64,000 nucleotides of DNA from Flaccisagitta enflata (Eukaryota; Chaetognatha; Sagittoidea; Aphragmophora), in the NCBI GenBank assembly GCA_965153355.1, contig OZ231128.1, positions 16,678,001 to 16,742,000 of the forward strand, in the 5' to 3' direction. Each line of letters begins with the position of its first letter. Position 1 is the stretch's first letter. Below are positions 10,650-19,329 of this stretch, one piece after another. Both the position numbers and the translations under genes were made by a program. Below the pieces are notes generated by a model. It worked only from the letters and a program-made list of their open reading frames with translations. It had not been told where the DNA came from and made no database searches.

Positions 10650-10655
10650 GGGAGA
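10569..10655 (+). repeat. (GAAA)n microsatellite
   Basis: About 20 GAAA units starting directly after the CGACTAAAAAG end of a family A copy. Confidence 0.97.
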
Positions 10656-10737
10656 GAGAGAAAGGAACAGGTCGCTCTAGCGTCATATGGACCGCGGTAT
10701 CATTGCCCCATTGTTAGTCATCATTGTCAAGGAAGAA

Positions 10738-11345
10738 TGAGGTTAATGGGGCTGCCGCCCCGGAGGAGCCGATGACCTATGATTCCACATAGGGCTATGA
10801 GAAAATTTACATAAACAAGGATTGAACTTGGCAAGTAGTACCCTTCATAGGAAATATGCTGATTTGACAGGGTTGATTTCAGGCATGAGAAGGCTGATTC
10901 GATGTCTAGAAAAGCTAATTTGAGGCCCGGTTGGACTTATTTCAGGCCTGAGAGGGCTGATTTTAGGCCTGAGAAGGCTGATTTTAGGTCTAGAAAAGCT
11001 GATTGAGGCCTGAGAGAGCTGATTTCAAGCCTGAGAAGGCTGATTTGAGGTCTAGAAGAGCTGTCTTGAGGCCTAAGAGGGCTGATTTCAGGCCTGAGAA
11101 GGCCATTTTGAATTCTAGAAGAGCTGATTTGAGGCCTGAGAGGGCTGATTTCAGATTTGACACGGCCAACTTAAGGTTCAGAAGGGCTGATTTGAGGCCT
11201 GAGAGGGCTGATTTTTGGCCCCTCTCAGGCCGAAGGCTGTTTTGAGGTCTGGGAGGGCTCAAGGAGAGGGATGGAAAAGACGGAGAAACGGAATTGTCCT
11301 ATGCGGAATCATAGGTCATAGGCCCCGGGTCGCTACCCAAAAAGG
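10738..11345 (+). repeat. Family B element, complete (GATGACC subfamily)
   Basis: The left hairpin region GGGGCTGCCGCCCCGGAGGA and GATGACCTATGATTCCACAT open the copy. About 19 units of the 20-21-bp type TGAGGCCTGAGAGGGCTGAT fill 10860-11250. The inverted right end GGAATCATAGGTCATAGGCC and GCTACCCAAAAAGG closes it. The Arg/Leu-rich frames across it are array artefacts. Confidence 0.85.
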
Positions 11346-11361
11346 AAAGAAGAAGGAAAGG

Positions 11362-11510
11362 AACAAGGCCGGATACACGGCCACCAGTTGCGAGTGGGCA
11401 GGGGCGGAAATGCGCATTTTCACAGTTTTCGACTCGTGCTCACGACCAACGGACCAACGGATCGACCGACGGACAAAGGCTCTTATAGAGTTCCGTGTCC
11501 GCAACTAAAA
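11362..11510 (-). repeat. Family A element, full-length, minus strand
   Basis: GGAACAAGGCCGGATACACG, GTGGGCAGGGGCGGAAATGC, a GACCAACGGACCAACGG run and TGTCCGCAACTAAAAAG occur in family order. The copy is again followed directly by GAAA repeats. Confidence 0.9.
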
Positions 11511-11640
11511 AGACAGAAAGAAAGAAAGAAATAAAGAAAGAAAGAAATAGAGAAAGGAAGAAAAAGGAAAAGAAACAAAGAATGAAATAAGATAAATAAA
11601 ATGAGTAAATGCAAGAAAGAAGAAAAGGAAAAAGACGGAG

Positions 11641-11715
<75 letters not shown>

Positions 11716-11795
11716 GAGAAAGAGAGAAAGAGAGGAAGAAAGAAAGAGAGAAAGAACGAAATAGACAAAGGAAGAAAAAGAAACAAATAATGAAA
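11511..11795 (+). repeat. (GAAA)n microsatellite with interruptions
   Basis: Starts at the end of the preceding family A copy. It has two similar A-rich interruptions (AAAGGAAGAAAAAG and AACAAATAATGAAATAAG types), so the block was probably duplicated once. Confidence 0.95.
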
Positions 11796-11867
11796 TAAGT
11801 TAGATAAGATAGATAAATATATGTAGAGAGACTAACAAGTTATCCACGCACGGTTACAATATCTCGA

Positions 11868-11955
11868 CAGTCACACACTCACAAACTCACACACACAGAC
11901 ACTCGCTCACACACTCACACACACACACAAACACACACACACACTCCCACACGCG
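11868..11955 (+). repeat. Degenerate (CA)n tract
   Basis: CACACACTCACA-type repeats with CTC interruptions. Confidence 0.9.
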
Positions 11956-12007
11956 CACGCACGGATGTCTTTCACGCTTTTATAAGACTCGTGATTTATG
12001 GAAATTC

Positions 12008-12120
12008 AAACAGATGGATGGATTGAGGGAAGGACGTTTGGACAGACGCATGGACAGATGGGAACATGGACAGACAAACAGACTAAACTTCTTGTATAGT
12101 CGATGTCAGCGAATTAAAAT
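12008..12120 (-). repeat. Family A element, partial, minus strand
   Basis: GGATGGATTGAGGGAAGGAC-type tetranucleotides and ACTTCTTGTATAGTCG with CAGCGAATTAAAAT correspond to the 5' half of family A in inverse orientation. Confidence 0.65.
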
Positions 12121-12439
12121 GAGATGTGCTGCGAAGTTTGAAGTGGACATTCAGAAAAGATTGGAAGGAAAAGGGATTTTTTTCATATTTTTCATTTTTG
12201 GAGAAAAACATCTGTAACTTTGGTTCGAGGTACAAATTCGTATCAATTTTTTCGTTGAATCACTCGTAATAGCATATATAACAACTAGAAAAAGCCAAAT
12301 TTTGGTCAAAAAGCTGTTGAATTTTGACCCCCCATGAATGGCAAGCGTTTCACAAGCTTGCTTGCTGTCATAATAACTTAGAAACAGGGCATTGATAATA
12401 AATAAAACAAAAACATGACGTACGAGTACGTCTAACAAG

Positions 12440-12512
12440 CAAGCTCAGTTTTTTTATATCTTGAATGTGATAAATGAATAAATATTTTGATACATGTTTA
12501 AGCAAGCAGATA
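12440..12512 (+). repeat. C-unit array, left arm (first piece)
   Basis: AGCTCAGTTTTTTTATATC, then GAATGTGATAAATGAATA and GATACATGTTTAAGCAAGC, is the inverse complement of a segment near 16530-16610. The unit is broken at 12513 by a family B insertion and resumes at about 14025. Confidence 0.8.
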
Positions 12513-14024
12513 TAAATAGTCGCAAAAGCGTTAGATGGTCAGCGGTACCCGTTGCCCCTATGTGAGTTTATGTGGGTGTGAGGTGGTTAGAGGGGCAGCG
12601 GCCCCGAAGGGGCCGATGACCTATGCAGTTTTTATTGCAGCTGGGATGTGAGCCTCAAGACTGGGATGTGAGCCTCGGGGCTGGAATTTAAGCCCCTAGG
12701 CTATGTTTTGAGCCTCGAGACCAGGATTTGAGACTCAAGACTAGGATTTGAGCCTTAGGGCTTGGGATTTGAGCCTCGAGACTGGGATTTGAGCCTAACA
12801 GGTCGCCCAAGGGCAATATGTGGTCAGCGATACCCGTTGCCCTGCTTTGCATGATTGTGAATTTGTGTGAGGGGAAGCAGGGCAGCGGCCCCGAAGGGGA
12901 CGAAGTCCTGTAGAACACAGGGGGACTTTCGTTTGTCCTGCCTGACAACATTGATGAGATGCTATAGTGCACTGATTTAAAAAAAAAAAGAAAGGCTTTC
13001 CCAGCTTATATGGCAATCAGGTCTGATTTGAAGCCTGACAGCGCTACTTTGAGGCCTGTGAGCCCTAATTTGAGGCCTGAGAGGGCTAATTTGTGGCCTG
13101 AGAGGGCTACTTTGAGGCCTGAGAGGGCTAATTTGAGGCCTGAGAGGCCAGGTTTAAGGCTTCACAGGCCGTATTTGAGACCTGAGAGACCAGATTTGAG
13201 GCCTGAGGGGCTGGATTTGAGGCCTGAGGGACCAGATTTGAGGCCTGAGGGGCCGGATTTGAGGCCTGAGGGGCCAGATTTGAGGCCTGAGAGGCCGGAT
13301 TTGAGGCCTGAGAGGCCGGATTTGAGGCCTGAGAGGCTTGATTTGAGGCCTGAGAGGCCGGATTTGAGGCCTGAGAGGCCAGATTTGAGACCTGAGAGGC
13401 TGGATGTGGGGTCTGAGGGGCCTGATGGGGGGGGGGGGACGAACGGACGAACGGACGAACAGACGGACGGAAAGTCCCCCTGTGTTCTACAGGACTTCGG
13501 CCCCTTCGGGGCCGCTGCCCAAAAACAGGGATTTGAGCCTCAACACTGGGATTTCAGCCTTGAGACTGGGATTTGAGCTTCGAGACTGGGATTTGAGCTT
13601 CGAGACTAGGATTTGAGCTTCGAGAATGGGATTTGAGCCTCAAGACTGGGATTTGAGCCTCAATACTGGGATTTGAGCCTTGGGACTGGGATTTGAGCCT
13701 CGAGACAGGGATTTGAGCCTCAAAACTGGGATTTCAGCCTCAAGACTGGGATTTCAGCCTTGAGACTGGGATTTGAGCTTCGAGACTGGGATTTGAGCTT
13801 CAAGACTGGGATTTGAGCTTCGAGAATGGGATTTGAGCCTCAAGACTGGGATTTGAGCCTCGAGACTGGGATTTGAGCCTCGAGACTGGGATTTGAGCCT
13901 CGAGACTGGGATTTGAGCCTTGAGACCAGGATGGGGGGGGGGGGACACTGAAGGAGAAAAGGGAGAAATTTCCCCCTATGTGAAAGCATAGGTCATCGGC
14001 CCCTTCGGGGCCGCTGCCCAAAAA
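12513..14024 (+). mobile_element. Family B element, complete, containing a nested B
   Basis: The left end is TAGTCGCAAAAGCGTTAGAT, then GGTCAGCGGTACCCGTTGCC, GGCAGCGGCCCCGAAGGGGC and GATGACCTATGC. The core is a 20-bp array of the GGGATTTGAGCCTCGAGACT type at 12640-12797 and 13525-13930. The right end is a G-run, GTGAAAGCATAGGTCATCGG, the hairpin GGCCCCTTCGGGGCC and GCTGCCCAAAAA. Both ends sit inside one C unit whose halves join cleanly across the insertion, in an A-run. This copy fixes the element boundaries better than any other. Confidence 0.9.
12798..13524 (+). mobile_element. Nested family B element (CCTGTAG subfamily)
   Basis: It opens with GGTCGCCCAAGGGCAATATG and GGTCAGCGATACCCGTTGCC, then GCAGCGGCCCCGAAGGGGAC and GAAGTCCTGTAGAACACAGG. 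Its array of about 20 units, GATTTGAGGCCTGAGAGGCC, spans 13020-13420, followed by a G-run, GAAC/GGAC tetranucleotides and the inverted right end ending GCTGCCCAAAAA. The array differs from the outer element's, and the outer array resumes directly afterwards, so this is a younger insertion. Confidence 0.9.
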
Positions 14025-14101
14025 GCATATCAGTGAGCATAACTGCTTATCTGTGAGGGTGTTTTTAAGCATTCTAGCTCACTTAGCTCATTTAGCTCAG
14101 T
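14025..14101 (+). repeat. C-unit array, left arm (second piece)
   Basis: GCATATCAGTGAGCATAACT, GTGAGGGTGTTTTTAAGC and repeated AGCTCA motifs continue the unit interrupted at 12513. It is interrupted again at 14102 in a T-run. Confidence 0.85.
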
Positions 14102-14576
14102 TTTTGGGCAGCGGCCCCGAAGGGGCCGATGACCTATGCTTTCACACAGGGCAAATTTTTCCTCCTCCTTCTCCAGCGTACCCCCCCCTCGAGGCCCAAA
14201 TCCTAGCTTTGAGGCCCAAATCCCAGCCTCGAGGCTCAAATTTCAGCCTCGAGGCTCAAATCTCAGCCTCGAGGCTCAAATCTCAGCCTCGAGGCTCAAA
14301 TCTCAGCCTCAAGGCTCAAATCTCAGCCTCAAGGCTCAAATCTCAGCCTCGAGGCTCAAATCTCAGCCTTGAGGCCCAAATCTCAGCCTCAAGGCTCAAA
14401 TCCCAACCTCAAGGCCCCAATGCCAGCCTCCAGGCCCTAATCCCTGCCTTGAGGCTCAAATAAAAACAGCATAGGTCATCGGCCCCTTCGGGGCCGCTGC
14501 CCCTCTAACCACCTTACACCCAAACACTCACATAGGGGCAACGGGAACCGCTGACCATCTAACGCTTTTGCGACTA
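14102..14576 (-). mobile_element. Family B element, complete, inverted
   Basis: Read on the minus strand, it starts at 14576 with the GTCGCAAAAGCGTTAGATGG end, passes GGCAGCGGCCCCGAAGGGGC, a 20-bp array (GAGGCTCAAATCTCAGCCTC on plus) and ends at 14102 with the GCCCAAAAA terminus. It is inserted in a T-run of the C array; the outermost 105 bp mirror 12519-12625. Confidence 0.88.
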
Positions 14577-14845
14577 TTTTTTCTTCAGATTTTTAATGGG
14601 ATGAATAAATGTTTTGATTTGAGCATATAAATACAAGAAAGCATGTAAGTGAGCATAGCTGGTTGTCTGGTTGAGTGATTTTGAGCATTTTAGCTCATCT
14701 AGCTCATTTGGCTCAGTCCCATTTTTCTCTGATTTTCATTGCAATTAATATATACAGTGAATAAGGAAAAAAGCTTGGTGAAAAAAAAACAAATGCTTAC
14801 GACTTTTTTCCTCACGGCGACAGCCGCCATTACTGGTATCGCTTT
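14577..14845 (+). repeat. C-unit array, left arm (third piece) with inner end
   Basis: AATGGGATGAATAAATG, TTTGAGCATATAAATACAAG and AGCTCATCTAGCTCATTTGG are followed by CTTACGACTTTTTTCCTCAC and GGCGACAGCCGCCATTACTG. That last block recurs inverted at 16157-16203, marking the inner boundary of the inverted repeat. Confidence 0.8.
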
Positions 14846-15258
14846 TGCACAATTTCGGAAATTCAATTGCTGATTTATAATCGAAATTATTTTCATCTGT
14901 TGAGTTTTCATTGAATGTTATTTTATTTTCAAATTACTAATAACATCAATTATCAATCAAAGTTTTGATATTTTTTTTTTCGTTTTAGATTCATCATGAA
15001 AATAATATTATGAAAGAAATAGATCGAGATGAATTGTCAAAAAAAAAACAATCATTTTGTTCATTTACTGGAGAAATACAGTTGTTTCTTAAACTTGATG
15101 TTCTCAAAAGATTTTGTTAGTCATAAGAATTAAATTTGGTAGATTTTTAGAATATTACCCGGCCAGCACATTTTATTTTGAGTCCAAATTCTTTACAATC
15201 GCGAACAATTACGATGCTGACAATTTTGTATCAAGTTTGCATCAAGTTGATCAAGACT
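14846..15258. other. AT-rich core between C arms
   Basis: No gene is seen. It belongs to the single-copy core (14846-16155) between the two C arms. Confidence 0.5.
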
Positions 15259-15259
15259 T

Positions 15260-15500
15260 TTTTTGAGAGGCCCGATGATCTATGATTCCATACAGGACAA
15301 CTTCTTTTTGTCTCTCCCACTTTAACCCCCCCCCCCTCTGGTTAAAGCTTAAAGCCTCTAACATGTTCAGAGGACCTGAAATGAGACAATCAAAGCTCTT
15401 GTTCAGGCTAAGAACTAAGAAAGCCTGAAATTACCAATTAAGTTAAGACTCCATAAGACCACAACTCTGCCAGGCCTCAAATCAGCCGACAGATATCCAA
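15260..15500 (+). repeat. Family B element, degraded
   Basis: GAGGCCCGATGATCTATGATTCC, a C-run and decayed units (AGCTTAAAGCCTCTAAC, GCCAGGCCTCAAATCAGCC) remain. No right end is recognisable. Confidence 0.55.
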
Positions 15501-15774
15501 CGTCTAAAATCAGCTAAAATCATTTTGAGGCAACTAACTCACTTCAATCCAACTCGCTCCTTTTGAGCCAAATTGCTCATTTTGAGACAACTCGTTCACA
15601 TGAGCCAACTCGTTCATATGAGCAAACTAGCTCACTTTTGAAGAACCATTAGTATTCCTTAAGTGTTAACCGTGTGACAATGATCTGAGGTGATACCGTG
15701 TTGATCACTGATTCGTGATCTCTTGAATAATTAGGGATTCATTCTCTGCCTCGGGCATTTTTATGGGTGCGTGT

Positions 15775-16125
15775 GTATATCAGAATGGGCACAATGCGGG
15801 CATTCAAAAGAAAAAACGATTTCCAAGCGCTTTTCATGTTTCATTTGTACAATCATAGCCCAATCTCCTTGGAAAATCGATTTGGAATTGATCTAGGCAC
15901 CGAGTCATCAATGCTGTATGTAGTTGTACAGAATTAATATGGAAAAAAATTCACACAGAAATACAGCAATCAATTCTATTTAACTACAGCATTGATGATG
16001 CGGTGCCTGGGTCAAGTCCAAATCGATTTTCCAATGAGATGGGGCACTAATCATGCAAATGGAACATGAAAAGTGCTTAGAAATAACTTTCGTCCCATTG
16101 CCCAAATGGAGCCAATTCTAGTGTA
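15775..16125. mobile_element. Foldback element F1, copy 2
   Basis: It has the same organisation as 6775-7125: ATTTCCAAGCGCTTTTCATG on the left is mirrored by CATGAAAAGTGCTTAGAAAT on the right, and GATCTAGGCACCGAGTCATC by GATGATGCGGTGCCTGGGTC. It lies in the core between the C arms. Confidence 0.8.
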
Positions 16126-16154
16126 CATCTACTAATGAGATTTAATCATATTTT

Positions 16155-16700
16155 TACCAGTAATGGCGGCTGTCGCCGTGAGGAAAAAAGTCGTAAGCAT
16201 TGGTCACTTTTCACCAAGCTTCTGCCTTTAGTCACTGCAAATCTTTTTTTTATTAGATCAAATCAAGAGCAATTATATGTATTGATTGCACTGAAAATCA
16301 GTGAACAATAGGACTGAGCCAAATGAGCTAAATGAGCTAAAATGCTCAGAATCACTGAACCAGACAATCAGCTATGCTTACTGAAAAGCTTTCTTGTATT
16401 TACATGCTCCCATCAAAACATCTATTTATCTCATTAAAAATTGAAAAAAAAACTGAGCTAAATGAGCTAAGTGAGCTAGAATGCTTAAAAACACCCTCAC
16501 AGATGAGCAGATACGCTCACTGATATGCTTTTTCGTATCTGCTTTCTTAAACATGTATCAAAATATCTATTCATTTATCACATTTAAAATAAAAAAAAAG
16601 AAACTGAGCTAAGTGAGCTAAATGAGCTGAAATGCTTAAAAACGCCCTCACAGATAAGCAGCTGTGCTCCTAAACATGTTTTCTTGTATTTGCATGCTCA
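16155..16700 (-). repeat. C-unit array, right arm (three tandem units)
   Basis: After the inner end CAGTAATGGCGGCTGTCGCC, three units of about 145 bp each carry AGCTAAATGAGCTAA, CCCTCACAGATGAGCAG, a TCTTGTATTTGCATGCTC-like block and CAAAATATCTATTCATTTAT. The arm is in inverse orientation to 12440-14845. Confidence 0.85.
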
Positions 16701-17105
16701 AACAAACATAAATACACTCTTTTATTGATCCTACACAAAATCGTAAAAAATCAAAAAAAATTTCACTCGAATTTTTCATAAATAAATCTTTAAAAAATCA
16801 TAGCGCGGAAAATATTTGTTGTAGAGAATTCTGCTTGGTGCCAAATGAAAGAGAATAATCAAATTTACTTACCCTATAAATTTCATTGGAGGCCTCAATC
16901 AGCCGGATGAGATTCACAACTTCCTCATAAGAAAATGAAAACCCTGTTTCTCTCGAATATGTCAAAAAGTCGAAGACTGACTTCGACTTTTTTCCCGACT
17001 AATTGAATGACAAAATTAGAGTTTGAAATTTTCAGCCAATTTAGTTTTTTTGAATTTGAGAATGATGTGAGCATGACTCTTACGTAGCTCATTGATAACT
17101 GCCAA
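16701..17105. other. Upstream flank of the GPCR gene
   Basis: AT-rich DNA. A short perfect hairpin, AAGTCGAAG-ACTGA-CTTCGACTT, lies at about 16967-16990. No other coding feature is supported. Confidence 0.5.
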
Positions 17106-17107
17106 CG

Positions 17108-17128
17108 GTGTATATATATATATATATT
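17108..17128 (+). promoter_or_regulatory. Possible TATA region of the GPCR gene
   Basis: A TATATATATATATATATATT run lies about 65 bp upstream of the candidate start codon at 17193. TA runs are common in AT-rich DNA, so this is only positional support. Confidence 0.3.
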
Positions 17129-17192
17129 TCCTTCTATCAACAATCTTTTTAAAACAAGGTGAACGATAGATAGAGCGTTAGTCAAAGACATC

Positions 17193-18425
17193 ATGGACCC
17201 GCTTGCGCTTGATCTCCTTGATACCCTATTGAACTCAACCGTTTTTAGTAAGATACTAGAGTTGAATGCTCAGCCTAAAAACAGATCATTCCTCTTTCAG
17301 GCAAGATACATTTTGATACAAGATACAAGTTGTTACATCCTCTCTCAATATTGCGGTCTATCTAGTCTGTCTTTTTTTTTTCATCATAACATTACTGATT
17401 AATTATCATTGCAGTTCGCGGATTACATGAATGGATGCAACCGAAAATACCTACATTTTGGCGCCAAGATTCAAATGATAGTCATTCCGATAATTCTGGC
17501 GAAAGTGTTGATTAGTTCCGTTCTTATACCGTGCCTACTGAAAAATCTCCATGGCCACTCAAAGATTTATTACTTGCTACAACAACTAAGTATCGATATT
17601 TACTTGATTACGATATTCTTACCCTTGGTTGTTTCGTATCAACGCATGAAACCCGAAACTGGCGCGGAAATTTTTTACTCGGCCTTCAAGGATCTCAGCT
17701 TTTACGCCTCGGACGCATTGAGCCGAGCGGTGTCGGCTTTGGGTACCGTATTCTTTTATACCCAATACGCGTTTGTACTCTTACAATTCATGAATTATTA
17801 CCACATGATATGCAATCCATTAAATTTTCGAGAGTACTCTACCAACGCAAACGCGACAAAACGCTCGTTTGTATCCTTAGCCTTTTGTCTATTGCTGTCC
17901 GCGCCCGGCTGGGTACGCTGCTGGCCTTCTTACGCCACTACACTTTATATCGTAAACAGCGACATGCAAGATTTGATAAGTATAAATCCGATTCTGAAGA
18001 GCTGTTCTATTATTGAAGCGGTGGAAACTGGCTTGCTAAAATGTATTCATACCCTAATATTGATCATCATGGGAGTTAAGATAAAATCATCCATTAATCA
18101 GTCTAACGATTTGCGCAGTCAAAATGATAAATCTGGATTGTTTTTCGTGGTTTGTCTCATGCCCATATTCAATAACGTGTTAGATCTCGCTTCTGTCGTT
18201 TCCAAGACGATCGTTACTCTCTACGAAGGAAGTCTTGGCTATGAAGGCATGTTCACTCCCATGTCTTTCGACTCCTCTTGCGAAACCAAAAGGGTCGACG
18301 ACTATCTATTGAATATTCATCTCCCTCTGACGGCGTCCATATTTCTGCTGTCCAGCATCGTTCATTGCGCAACGTATTTGTTTTGTTTTTCAAAATTGCG
18401 ACAAGGCATTTGCAAGTGTAAATGA
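17193..18425 (+). CDS. Rhodopsin-like seven-transmembrane receptor (class A GPCR), probably two exons
   Basis: This is the only convincing host gene in the window. The main exon (frame open from 17409 to the TGA at 18425) encodes seven hydrophobic segments, at roughly residues 19-46, 54-78, 103-130, 152-181, 204-227, 242-268 and 304-331 of that frame. The end of TM3 reads NYYHMICNPLNF, occupying the place of the DRY motif. TM7 ends HCATYLFCFSKL, in the place of NPxxY, followed by a short Cys-containing tail. An in-frame upstream stretch from ATG 17193 carries two N-glycosylation sites (NST, NRS), as expected for an extracellular N terminus. It can be joined in frame by an intron 17301-17414 with donor CAG|GCAAGA and acceptor TTGCAG, giving about 372 residues. 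Alternatives are a GT donor at 17241, or an unspliced start at ATG 17427. The ligand is unknown; the altered DRY and NPxxY motifs suggest a lineage-specific receptor. Confidence 0.82.
17301..17414 (+). other. Proposed GC-AG intron of the GPCR gene
   Basis: The 114-nt stretch starts CAG|GCAAGATAC and ends ATTGCAG, with a T-run at 17371-17380. Its length is a multiple of three and it removes the in-frame TAA at 17400-17402. The GTAAGA at 17248 is a stronger donor by sequence but would put the exons out of frame with this acceptor. Confidence 0.5.
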
Positions 18426-18429
18426 TAAG

Positions 18430-18805
18430 TGCGTGCAATTTCTAAGCAATTTCTAATTCTCACGCATTCCCTCATTAACAAATGTGAAAACCTTTGTGAA
18501 AGCCTATGATTTTTAAAACATGTCTACTTTTTTGCTTGCCATTTCTAAACGGTTTGAGCTATAGAACCCAACTTGCGCTCATCTTTTAGATTTTCCGACG
18601 TAGATTAATTTGCTTTTCCAGAAGTTGAGATGACCAAAGTTAAACTTACATGTAATTTTTTCTATTCTTTTTTTTTTCGCAATTTTTTATCAATTCTGAA
18701 AATTGCTATTTCTATTCTTCTGCTTGCTATTTCTAAACGCTTTAAGATACAGTTACCAGATTGGACTCATTTTGTAGATCTTTTGTAGTAGATTAATATG
18801 TTGGT
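18430..18805. other. Downstream flank of the GPCR gene
   Basis: It holds two loosely similar blocks (GCTTGCCATTTCTAAACGGTTT at 18534 and GCTTGCTATTTCTAAACGCTTT at 18722), about 190 bp apart, probably a diverged tandem repeat. Similar phrases occur at 47200 and 63760. Confidence 0.5.
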
Positions 18806-19014
18806 TTTAAGTCGCATGCACGCGACTCTACAACCCGCTTTGTCGGTCCGTCGGTCCGTCCGTCGGTCCATCCGTCGGTCCGTCACACTATACTTTTTTT
18901 GGTTTTTGCGGTCTTTGGCCTCATTGCTCCTGCCCAAATGATGGAGTGGCTTCAAATATGGCCCCTGCCCACCCGCACGCGACTTTGGTAGCCGTGTATC
19001 CGGCCTTGTTTTTC
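18806..19014 (+). repeat. Family A element, full-length
   Basis: AGTCGCATGCACGCGACTC, CTACAACCCGCTTTGTCGG, a GTCCGTCCGTCGGTCC run, CTCATTGCTCCTGCCC, GGCCCCTGCCCACCCGCACG and GTAGCCGTGTATCCGGCC with TTGTTTTT. This is one of the longer copies, with the middle block also found at 25912 and 49030. Confidence 0.92.
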
Positions 19015-19099
19015 CACTTTCCACTTTCTCTCTTTCTCTCTCTCACTCGGCATTAACGATTTCTTTCCCAGGGCGAGAGCCGCTTTTTTTGTAAATGTT

Positions 19100-19162
19100 G
19101 GTTTTTCACACTCTTGACTCGATCATCATGGACGGAAGGACCGACATGTCCGCAACTAGAAC
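19100..19162 (-). repeat. Family A fragment, minus strand
   Basis: CTCTTGACTCGATCATCATG, GACGGAAGGACCGACATG and TCCGCAACTAG match the 5' portion of family A inverted. Confidence 0.6.
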
Positions 19163-19164
19163 TA

Positions 19165-19323
19165 CAGTAGGACCCCGCCTCATCGGATTTTTCACGTTTA
19201 TCTCAGGATAACCTATAAAGAGAGGTGAAATCACATTAAAAACTACCATTTGGGACCTCAAAATGCTGACCTTTATTGATGGGGAACCTTTAAAAGCGAG
19301 GCTGTTATTGCGGGGTTCCACTG
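19165..19323. mobile_element. Short TIR element (pogo/Tc1-type MITE), TA-flanked
   Basis: Left end CAGTAGGACCCCGCCTCATC, inverted right end TTATTGCGGGGTTCCACTG, with TA at 19163-19164 and 19324-19325. 159 bp, non-coding. It lies immediately beside a family A fragment. Confidence 0.8.
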
Positions 19324-19329
19324 TATTAG

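Noticed and set aside
13010-13576. 188-codon Arg/Pro/Leu/Glu frame
   Set aside because: The periodic RPExxDL pattern is a 21-bp-like translation of the family B array; its ends coincide with the array and not with gene signals.
17248-17253. GTAAGA donor for the GPCR intron
   Set aside because: Exon 1 would end in phase 1 and join out of frame to the TTGCAG acceptor at 17414; kept only as an alternative if another acceptor is used.
17531-18016. 161-codon overlapping frame
   Set aside because: It is a +2 shadow of the GPCR exon with no membrane or domain pattern.
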